A stretch of DNA of 64,000 nt from Favolaschia claudopus (taxonomy: Eukaryota; Basidiomycota; Agaricomycetes; Agaricales; Mycenaceae): contig JAWWNJ010000052.1 of assembly GCA_037176885.1 (NCBI GenBank), positions 1,116,001 to 1,180,000 of the forward strand, in the 5' to 3' direction. Below, one piece after another: positions 23,364 through 31,676 of the stretch. A program made the translations under genes and the position numbers. Below the pieces are notes generated by a model, which saw only the letters and a list, made by a program, of their open reading frames with translations, was not told the DNA's origin and did not search any database. Positions within the stretch are counted from its first letter, which is position 1, and every line of letters starts with the position of its first letter.

Positions 23364-23424
23364 TACAGCCGTTCTGGAAACAATATACGGGTTTTGATCG
23401 AGTGGTGCTCCTTCGTTTGTGCTT
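23364..23424. mobile_element. MITE-A, truncated copy 2 (left TIR only)
   Basis: The first 61 bases of the family are present (TACAGCCGTTCTGGAAACAA). At 23425 the sequence switches to the LTR-like repeat. The rest of the MITE is not on the other side of that repeat, so this is a truncation and not a simple interruption. Confidence 0.7.
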
Positions 23425-25031
23425 AAAGACTACGTAATACTTACGAGAGTACAGTATGCTGTAAAGTAAAGAGTGGTAAATAATTACCGCTAGCACTCCC
23501 CCTCAGCGAGTGGACTCGAGTAAGGGATGAATAAGTAGAGGGCGTGATGGAGGATATGTAAAATATAGAGAACAACATACTGTTGCTCCCCCTTGAGCGT
23601 AAAACTTGCCAAAATATACTTCCGACCCAATACGACCCAGCATTCTCTCTGGTAGAGCGTCGACGCTGTGTCGTGGCTCTCCAGCACACGCGGTCGCGGA
23701 TCGAAGACTGTTGGCGCTGACCCACTTGGGTCTCTGGCCCAGTCGTAACGTGTCCGCCCGTTGCAGCTGTGGCGGTCTTCTGGTCATCGTATTATCGGCT
23801 CCGTAGTCTTCGCTGCTGCTCTGGATGTCGCCGATCAAGACCTCCGCCCATCACATTGTGCACCTAGGCGGTATAATCGAGTCGGCCCCCCATACTGAGC
23901 GTGGTGGGCCTCCATACCCCTTATCTCCCCCTTCGAAAAAATGGTTTTTCGACTGTTCCGTGTGCGCAATGGAAGGAAGGGGAAAATGTGAAAAACTGTG
24001 TGAAGTCGGCGATAGATGATGCGCGACGGGGTGAATGAAAGTGAATTGCGCGCTTGGGCGCGTGAGACGCGAGTGTCAGTGTGCGGCGGATGAGGTGAGA
24101 CGTTAATGAGGAAGCAAGAAGCTCCCCCTGTGTCGGCCGTTCGCGTCGAAGTTGGCGGTGCGAAAGTCGCCATGAGCAAGTCGTCGAATGCAGGGACTGC
24201 TCTAAATGCTCCCCTGTGATGCCTGTGCGAGGTGTAGAAGGAGAGGCTCCCCCTGGGCATGCGAGGAGGGTGTGCGCGATGTCGCGCTGCCCGGAACGTC
24301 AGGACGAGAGCGTACTCGTGTCGTCCGAGTTGTCCGAGGCGTGGTGACGGAGTAAAACTGCTCGTCGGTGGCGCTGCTGCTGCTCGTTGCGAGTGAGCGC
24401 CTGCGGCCCTCGTTGAGATGGATCCTGGGGCTCGCTGCCCCATTCTGCGGCCGTGGGATTGCGATACGTGCCAGAGCCAAGTTGACTGGCATACGTCCTC
24501 GCTGGCAGTGGCGGGTTGTGACGTACCATGTGGGACCCTTAAGGATGCGCCTTTCGTTCGCTTCGCCGAATCCAAACCCATTTCCTCCCCCTGGTCCTCG
24601 GTATAGCTGCCCAAGTCGTTGTGTGAGTGCGTAGCGATGACGCGTGAGTCATCGAGCTTGGTGCAGTCGTTGAGCGGAGTGAGTAGAGGTCGTGCCGCTT
24701 GTCCGTCGGCGATGGTGTGCGGCCGTGAGTTCCAAGGCTTGGCCGTTGGGAGTGCTGCACGCTCGAGCTTTGCTTGAGGTTATACCGCTGATGCCGAAAG
24801 TCGATACGGACTGGCGTTATTTACCAGGAGCCACCTGGGATGCGTTTGTGTCAGCGTAATTTGCTGTTCGGTATCGCCCGTATCGAGTGGTCAAGACGAG
24901 AAGTCGAAAGAAACTGCGTTTGTGTAGAGAACGTCGTGGTTCCGGTTATCAACGCATAAAGACTACGTAATACTTACGAGAGTACAGTATGCTGTAAAGT
25001 AAAGAGTGGTAAATAATTACCGCTAACATCT
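23425..25031 (-). mobile_element. Non-autonomous LTR retroelement with 75-bp direct repeats
   Basis: Nearly identical direct repeats lie at 23425-23501 and 24957-25031 ('gactacgtaatacttacgag' to 'gtaaataattaccgct'). On the minus strand each starts TG(C/T)TAGCGG. The 3' one is directly preceded by the purine run GAGGGGGAG, as expected for a polypurine tract. The interior has several GGGGGAG blocks and a 259-codon minus frame (24614-23835) without retroviral-type domains. The structure fits a TRIM or LARD-type element. A second, inverted copy is at 29245-30190. Confidence 0.5.
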
Positions 25032-25321
25032 TGCTACTACTAGCAGAGACATTGATGCGCTCCGCTCCGCGATGATCACGTACCTGGTATATTTTGATTG
25101 TTGCTCGATTCACTGCCCCTTTCCATATGCTTCCCCTCATTACCTGACTCACTTGTACTGTGTCTCTGTGTATTGAAGCAACACAAAACTGACCGTGACA
25201 TTTCCGTTGCCTTTTTCAAGGGCAACGTTGGGGCAACGGCGAACATCGTGACAGTGACCGTTGCCTCAAAGTGCAACAACTCCAGGCTCATTAACCATGT
25301 CTGTGGATTACATACAGGTAC
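25032..25321. other. Spacer between the LTR element and a MITE cluster
   Basis: It holds a short imperfect repeat 'gggcaacgttggggcaacgg' near 25220-25245. No gene is seen. Confidence 0.35.
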
Positions 25322-25440
25322 ATACAGTGGCGGCGGGATCTGATGCCACCCCTAAAAATAGAACAGCCCATTTCTGGAACTTTTGGAGTCGATTGGGAGC
25401 GCATTAATTTTTTGGGGGTGGCATCAGATCCCGCCGCGTA
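25322..25440. mobile_element. Short MITE with TACAGTGGCGGC ends
   Basis: The left end TACAGTGGCGGCGGGATCTG and the right end 'catcagatcccgccgc' are inverted complements around a 60-bp centre. The last bases of the right end (ccactgta) are missing, replaced by the start of the next MITE at 25439. Another partial copy is at 53981. Confidence 0.65.
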
Positions 25441-25909
25441 TGGTGCGCTCGGCCTAAACACCACCAAGCAGGTCCCATCAATGATACCATCATTGATGTC
25501 TCAAATCGACTGAAGTAAAAAAACCAAAACTTTTTCTTCCGTTTCTGAGGCCGTTGGGGCATAGGAATATTCACTGGAGCCCTCAGAGCACTAAATACCA
25601 AGCACTAAATACCACCTAGTTATAGCTCTGTGTGGCTGTCTCGAGACCATAGACCTATGGGTGGTCACCCAAATACGAAAGTTATGTAAGTACACGTGCC
25701 TGATTGATTGATTGCATCACTGATGACTCAATTTGCCCTTGAGAAAAAACAATTTATTGTGAGTTTTTATCCGGTGGACAAATGGTCTTGAGGGATTGAA
25801 GTACTATCTAATCGGAGTGTTTTGGCAAGAGGATCAAAGGTCTAAGGTTTTTGATCACTCGTAATAAATTTCGTTCCTGTTTGGTGGTGTTTAGGCCGAG
25901 CGCACCATA
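25439..25909. mobile_element. MITE with TATGGTGCGCTCGGCC ends
   Basis: A perfect 29-bp inverted repeat frames it: TATGGTGCGCTCGGCCTAAA at the left, with the inverted copy at 25881-25909, and TA at both borders. An internal block at 25690-25790 recurs inverted at 11655-11800, and part of the left end resembles 12470-12530. No coding content is present. Confidence 0.75.
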
Positions 25910-26109
25910 GGACTGCATCCGAGCTGATTGACCAACGGTTCCGTTTGATTCTGAGATAGGTAAGCCCGATTAAGCCAATAATGCCGAACAGTTGAGAGAA
26001 TGTTGAAATTTTTGAATAATTGCTTAAGAGCTAACTCAGAAGCTCTATCTCGGGAATTTTGAGAGAGTAAATATTTAATGACAAATTGTGACATTTCTGA
26101 CTAGTTTAC
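25910..26109 (-). other. Short coding-like stretch of unknown identity
   Basis: A minus frame ending at 25891 reads QNSRDRASELALKQLF and further residues of balanced composition. It may be a remnant of a gene split by the nested elements that start at 26110. It cannot be named. Confidence 0.2.
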
Positions 26110-26121
26110 TACAGCTGTTTC

Positions 26122-27020
26122 TAGTGTTGCTGCGAGCTGAGGTGAAGGAAGTTGGAGGTGCTGATGTATCAGAACTTGATCCACCTCGAGCTGACGTCAT
26201 CTCGTCCTTGTTTGGAAGTTTGCCCTCAAAAGTTACTTTTTTTGCTTTGTTTTTATTGCCTGAGTTGCTAGCGGTTTGGATATGCTCCTCAGGAGGAAGC
26301 ATCTCGTTTTTCTGGTGCTAAGAACTGTTTTTGAGTAACAGATCCAAAACCGGTCTCGAGGTGCCATCACCTCGATTACAGCCGTTTTGGAAACAATATA
26401 CGTGTTTTGATCAAGTGGTGCTCATTCGTTTGTGCTTACCTTTGTTTTGCTTCTCGTCACCAGCTCCACTTCAGCCGAATCTGATTTTCGCTTCCGCAAC
26501 CCAAAGAACACCAGGAAAAAACAGGGGGTTAACAGAACTGAGGATCAAGACTCAGCTGCTACTTGCCCAGAGCTCGACAGGGCCATGACTTGCGAGAAAG
26601 GGCGAAAACAAGAGACCAGCGGCACTTGATGTGGTACGGCAACGCCCCACAAAGTGGTGCTCCCGGCTTTGCCGATGACAGAATCGTCAACAAACGTAAG
26701 CACAAACGAACGAGCACCACTCAATCGAAACCCGTATATTGTTTCCAAAACGGCTGTACCATTGTTGTTGTTGTTGTTGTTGAGATCAATTAACGTGCTC
26801 GAGCCGCTGCAAGCGGCTATAGTACACGACATGCCGACATCGACTACATGATTAATCGTTTCCAGTCCGTCCTTTCCTCCCACGTCACCCTTTTTATACA
26901 ACCAATCAACTCCCAGTGCCTCGGGCATGAAGTCCCGGTCCGACGGCCTTTGGCCATACGTGGTGGGGACGAGTCGAGGTGAGTTCAGCTCCGAGGTACC
27001 TCCACCTCGCGGCAACACTA
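26122..27020. mobile_element. hAT-type MITE 1 with 8-bp target duplication GCTGTTTC
   Basis: It starts TAGTGTTGCTGCGAGCTGAG and ends 'ccacctcgcggcaacacta', imperfect inverted copies. GCTGTTTC lies directly on both sides (26114-26121 and 27021-27028), the 8-bp duplication typical of hAT elements. It is interrupted by a MITE-A at 26377-26758. Subterminal gagctc/gaggtg motifs could be transposase-binding sites. Confidence 0.85.
26377..26758. mobile_element. MITE-A copy 3, nested in hAT-type MITE 1
   Basis: Complete at 382 bp with both TIRs (TACAGCCGTTTTGGAAACAA) and TA borders. It is almost identical to the copies at 30366 and 39337; for example a 48-codon frame beginning MPRARQGHDLRERAKTRD is the same in all three. 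Confidence 0.85.
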
Positions 27021-27267
27021 GCTGTTTCGAAGAAAGAATACGGGTTTCGGCAAGGTTTCGGCATTTTTCCCTCTTCCAATTTTTGCCTTCTCCTGTTGAC
27101 GTTTGCGTCATTGGCTCCACCGGTTACTAAACAGGATGTTAGTCTGTACAGACTCGAGCCCAGCCGGCCAAAGTCTGACAGACAACAGGAAAGCCCCAGC
27201 ACACAGGGGCACAAGCTGGTCATCAGAGTACAGAACATGAACGCAGCCAGAGGCACTTTAAGCAGTT

Positions 27268-28104
27268 TACAGCCGTTTTGGAAACAATATACGGGTTTTG
27301 ATTGAGTGGTGCTCGTTCGTTTGTGCTTACCTTTGTTTTAGTGTTGCCGGGAGCTGAGTTGGAGCTGAACTCGAGTTGATTGCCCATCAGCTCGCTGTCA
27401 GCTCGAGTTGACCGGAGCTGGCTCAGAGCTGATACCGGATATGGGAATCTAGTGTCCCGGGCTGTCCCAGGGTTCATCTTTCCACCTGAAGGGCAAGATT
27501 TTAGGGGAGAATGGACCAAATTTTTATGTGGAAGGTTTTCCTGAGCTCTCTTCAAGCTCAAACTGCTTTTTATACGTCGAAAACGGCCAAGAAACGGCCA
27601 ATACAGAAACTGGGGAGGGAGTGTGATGTCACTCAGTTACACCACCAGAAATGTCACGTCGTCCGCTTTGGGTGACGAGGGTGGAGTCGAGGCGAGCTGG
27701 CATCACCTCGAGGTGCCGCTTTTGGGAAGGGGTCGAGTTGGAGTTGAACTCAGCTCGGAGCTAGCTCCAGCTTCCGGCAACACTACTTTGTTTTGCTTCC
27801 CATCACCAGCTCCACTTCAGCCGAATTTGAGTCTTTGCTTCCGCCACCCAGAGAACACCGGAAAAAACAGGGGGTTAACAGAACTGAGGATTAAGACTCA
27901 GCTGCTACTTGCCCAGAGCTCGACACGGCCATGACTTGCGAGCAAGGGCAAAAACAAGGGACCAACGGCAATTGATGCGGTACGGCAACGCCCCACAGAG
28001 TGGTGCTCCCGGCTTTGCCGATGACAGAATGGTCAACAAACGTAAGCACAAACGAACGAGCACCACTCAATCAAAACCCGTATATTGTTTCCAAAACGGC
28101 TGTA
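27268..28104. mobile_element. MITE-A copy 4, interrupted by hAT-type MITE 2
   Basis: Both TIRs are present (27268 and 28104) with TA borders. The left arm stops at 27338 and resumes at 27786 because of the insertion at 27339-27785. Without it the copy is about 382 bp. Confidence 0.85.
27339..27785. mobile_element. hAT-type MITE 2 with 8-bp target duplication CTTTGTTT
   Basis: It begins TAGTGTTGCCGGGAGCTGAG and ends with the inverted 'cttccggcaacacta'. CTTTGTTT occurs at 27331-27338 and 27786-27793. Removing the element and one copy of the duplication restores the uninterrupted MITE-A sequence as seen elsewhere, which proves the insertion. Confidence 0.92.
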
Positions 28105-28259
28105 TTCACCTGCGCTATACAATTTCACGGTGGAGATGGGTGGAGCATTTTGACAGAATCGCCAACAGCTATAGACAAAAAAAGGGATGCCGAAAGCCGT
28201 ATTCTTTTTTCGAAACAGCTGTAAAGCTGGACTCTTAGCAAACTCTTAGCCATGGATTT

Positions 28260-29225
28260 ATTTTTATTGAATCGCATCCTTTCTTGACGGGAAAACACAG
28301 TTTAAGAAATACGATGTTGAGGTCCCGTACAAAACCAGCAGTGGTCCAACCACGATAACCTTCGACATGTATGCTCGACCGCTATGGGACTGGGCGGTGG
28401 ATCTCATCAAAGATCCCTCCCTCTCTCGCTGCTTCGTCTGGGACTCTGTCAAAATGTTTCGGCACAATGGCAACTCGTTTATACGCTTTTGGAATGAGCC
28501 ATGGACAGCTGACGCCCTTTGGGAGATCCAGGTTTGCTCCAGCTCAATCTTCTTTCGCAGCATGGTGAGGCTGAAGATATTTGCAGTCTAAGCTGCCTGA
28601 TAATCCGGACGCAAAACCCTGCCCCTTCATTCTGTACTCAGACAAATCAAAATTGTCTTCATTTGGAACGCAAAAGGCTTACCCAATTATCGCCCGACTG
28701 GCTAATGTAGTGGTGCGCATACGTAATAGCGATGAGTGGGGCGGAGGCCAAGTAGTGGGTGAACTTCCTGTGGTACAGTATCTCTTCATCTCTTCATATT
28801 GCGTGTTTTTTCGTTCAACTCTCTGTTTCCAGGTTCAAGACGATTCAGCAGAGTCTGGAAAGACTAAATACGTCAATTTTAAGAACGCAGTGTGGCATGC
28901 TTCATTCTATAAGCTGCTGGAGTCCGTCGCTCGCCACTCCAAGACGGGGATATGGACATTCTGGGTCCTTTACTCCCTCTTTGCGAGTCTGACTTTTTCA
29001 TGTAGCTCAGTCATGGCGCTGATCCGTGGCTCTGGAGGCAATCACCCTTGCCCTATCTGTTTGATTCACCGCGACGATCAATCTGATTTAACTATCATCG
29101 CTGACCTGAGAACGAACGGCACAAGGGTCCAAAGAAGCTGTTGAAACCGCTCAGTCCTTGAGCGCTGAGGCATGGGAGAACCTGCTGAAAGGTTTAGGGC
29201 TGCGCAAGGTCGAGGTAGGGCACTT
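28260..29225 (+). pseudogene. Plavaka-type (CACTA-like) transposase fragment
   Basis: From about 28290 a frame reads TFDMYARPLWDWAVDL and ends WTADALWEIQ at a canonical donor (gtttgc). A 55-bp intron leads to SKLPDNPDAKPCPFILY, then KLSSFGTQKAYPIIARLAN and GGGQVVGELPV. A second intron (about 28771-28832, gtacag..tttccag) leads to FKNAVWHASFYKLLE and, after disturbed sequence at 28950-29010, VMALIRGSGGNHPCPICLI. These strings are characteristic of the basidiomycete Plavaka transposase, N-terminal half only. The catalytic part is absent: at about 29225 the sequence meets the LTR-like repeat. It is a fragment and inactive. Confidence 0.8.
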
Positions 29226-29244
29226 CTCCTCTCATTTTTTCTGT

Positions 29245-30190
29245 TAGCGGTAATTATTTACCACTCAGCATACTGTACTCTCGTAAGTATTATTTATGCG
29301 TTGATAACCGAGACCACGACGTTCTCTACACAAACGCAGTTTCTTTCGACTTTTCGTCTTGACCACTCGATACGGGTGATACCGAACAGCAAATTACGCT
29401 GACACAAACGCATCCCAGGTGGCTCCTGGTAAATAACGCCAGTCCGTATCGACTTTCGGCATCAGCGGTATAACCTCAAGCGACAAAGCTATAGCGTGCA
29501 GCACTGCAACCGGCAAAGCCTTGGACCTCACAACCGCATACCACAGCCGACGGATCGCGGCACAACCTCACACGATCCCCCGTACCCTCCGGACGACATG
29601 ATTCATGCTGGGGCACGCAAACTCACAGCGACCTGTAACAGCAAAGACAGCTCTCCAGGGACTCGGACGAGGAAGAAACGATGGATTTGGCAAAGCGAAC
29701 GAAAGGGGAATACCCATATGGGTCCCACATGGTACGTCACAACCCGCCACTGCCAGCGGGGACGTATGCCAGTCAACTTGGCTCTGGCACGTATCGCAAT
29801 CACACGGCCGCAGAATGGGGCAGCGAGCCCCAGGATCCTTTCCAACGAGGGCCGCAGGCGCTCACCTCGCGACGACTGGCATCAACATCACCGACGAGCA
29901 GCAGCGCCAACGACGAGCAGTCCATATAGCTGCCACGTCACTTTTCCATGGATGACCCGGGCAACGCGACAACTCGAGAATTACGCTCGCACGGCATTCT
30001 TGGTAGCGCGACATCGCGCACACTCACCTCAGCATGCCCAGGGGGAGCCACTTCCCTTACACTCCACGCAGGCATCGCAGGGGGAGCTTCTAAAGCAGTC
30101 TTACATATGATGGGTCGCTCATGGCGGTCGTTAACACCGCCGACTTCTGACGCGAATGGCCGGGACAGGGGAGCTGCTCCATAGCTCAGT
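29245..30190 (+). mobile_element. Inverted partial copy of the non-autonomous LTR element
   Basis: It starts 'tgttagcggtaattatttac' and follows the minus strand of 25031-24000, for example 'accacgacgttctctacaca' and 'aaataacgccagtccgtatc', with many substitutions and indels. GGGGGAG blocks recur near 30041 and 30073. The distal LTR is not present. It abuts the Plavaka fragment and may have truncated it. Confidence 0.55.
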
Positions 30191-30365
30191 CTCTCACCAA
30201 ATGCTCACCTCAGCCATTTGTTGGCGGTAGTATGTACAAGCCCCACCATTTTCCCACATGTCAGAGATCAATCAAACTTAAAAAACGTCCTCTATTCACC
30301 ATATATGGAAACACCTCCGAAAGGTGTCCTACGACGACGGACGTATACGTCTGGGTATCCGAGAC

Positions 30366-30708
30366 TACAGCCGTTTTGGAAACAATATACGGGTTTTGAT
30401 CAAGTGGTGCTCATTCGTTTGTGCTTACCTTTGTTTTGCTTCTCGTCACCAGCTCCACTTCAGCCAAATCTGATTTTCGCTTCCGCAACCCAAAGAACAC
30501 CAGGAAAAAACAGGGGGTTAACAGAACTGAGGATCAAGACTCAGCTGCTACTTGCCCAGAGCTCGACAGGGCCATGACTTGCGAGAAAGGGCGAAAACAA
30601 GAGACCAGCGGCACTTGATGTGGTACGGCAACGCCCCACAGAGTGGTGCTCCCGGCTTTGCCGATGACAGAATCGTCAACAAACGTAAGCACAAACAAAC
30701 GAGCACCC
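30366..30708. mobile_element. MITE-A copy 5, right TIR cut off
   Basis: The left TIR and body are intact and nearly identical to the copies at 26377 and 39337. At about 30708, inside the right TIR ('aacaaacgagcac'), the sequence changes to a LINE-like coding fragment. About 50 bp of the right end are lost. Confidence 0.75.
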
Positions 30709-31181
30709 TTACCTGGAACTCCTGCCACTCCAAAGACTCCAAGCGTGCTTGGGTCAAAGGGGAACTCATACGCTATGTGCGTATCTGCTCCAAGGAGTCC
30801 GACTTTGCAAAAATTCGTCTCGAATTTGACCGTCGGCTCCGCGCGCGGGGGTATCCAGGACGTTGGCTTCAACGTGTCTTTAAGGAAATAGAGTACAAGG
30901 CGGAGCGCCCACAAGCGCTCACCACCTCCGCAGCCTCGGCATCAGATGGTGGGCCTGAGCTTCACGTTCTTAAACTTACCCACAATCCAGTTTGGGACAG
31001 CTTTAACCTGCGACCCATCTGGCACGACCTTGAAGAAACATTCAGCACTGTAGGGAATGGCTATCCCGACTACCGCTTCATGGCTTCTTTCAAAAAACCG
31101 GTCGCGCTGGGTGACCGGCTGAATATCCACAACCGGGACACGCTTGAAGCACACCTTAAATCGGCAGCGTCGAATGTTTAG
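30709..31181 (+). pseudogene. C-terminal fragment of a reverse-transcriptase-type ORF
   Basis: The frame ending at 31181 reads HSKDSKRAWVKGELIRYVRI, FDRRLRARGYPGRWL and later HNPVWDSFNLRPIWHDLEE. This layout resembles the region following the reverse transcriptase in some LINE-like or Penelope-like elements, by my recognition only. It has no own start; an apparent 209-codon frame from 30552 is a chimera with the MITE. The sequence has 157 codons without a stop, so it is not very old. Identity below the level of retroelement tail is uncertain. Confidence 0.45.
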
Positions 31182-31676
31182 GACGGGTTTTTCTCAATCC
31201 TCGATGAAAGCGCAGTAACAGCGCGCGCGTGCGCGCAGCTTGATGCGGCTGCGCGTCTCGCGTGCGGGTCGCGCTCTGCAGCGGCGGCCATCTTCGAATT
31301 CTCGAAAAAAATATACCGTACCTTACGTTATTCTTCCGTTTTAATTCAATCAACCTCTTTCGTACTCTTACGTGCCTTGGATCATGTCTACGGTTGCCAA
31401 CGAGTCCACGCTTTGGATCGTTTTCGTAAACATCAGATTTTTCATTTCCACTTCCGTTTATGAGTGAGCGTACATAGACTAGTGTAATCCACACCCGTGT
31501 GTGTGTAAATCTAGCAGTAATGTGGTCGCCATTGTCGTCGTTGGCGGAGAGTACGAGAAGTATGACTGAGGAAACCTCGGCCTGGCGGCAGGACTATATA
31601 ATTTAGTATATTATATGTCGGCAAAGGCCGTGGGTCGTGATCCTTTTTTTTTTTGCCTTCGTTTTGTTGATACGCC
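31182..31676. other. Gene-free stretch
   Basis: A GC-rich alternating block 'gcgcgcgcgtgcgcgcagc' at 31219-31240 can form hairpins or Z-DNA-like structure. No gene is recognised up to the ATG at 31677. Confidence 0.4.

Larger units (their letters stand above)
26110..28223. mobile_element. Outer MITE with TACAGCTGTTTCGAA ends, carrying four nested elements
   Basis: The left end TACAGCTGTTTC at 26110 continues after the first insertion as GCTGTTTCGAAGAAAGAA at 27021. The right end is the inverted copy at 28186-28223 ('attcttttttcgaaacagct' then gta). TA is at both borders. Without its passengers the element would be about 370 bp. The passengers are a hAT-type MITE (26122-27020) and a MITE-A (27268-28104), each of which contains another element. 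Confidence 0.8.

Noticed and set aside
23835..24614. 259-codon minus frame as a real gene
   Set aside because: It lies inside the small LTR-type element, has a biased Arg/Ser/Pro composition, and is not preserved in the inverted copy at 29245-30190.
26545..27120. 191-codon frame and similar frames across MITE-A copies
   Set aside because: They run across TIRs and element borders and exist only because the MITE copies are nearly identical; no domain is recognisable.
26122..27785. Assigning the TAGTG-ended MITEs to the hAT transposase at 40113
   Set aside because: The element carrying that gene has CAAGGG ends and a different target site; only an orphan TAGTG end lies near the gene.
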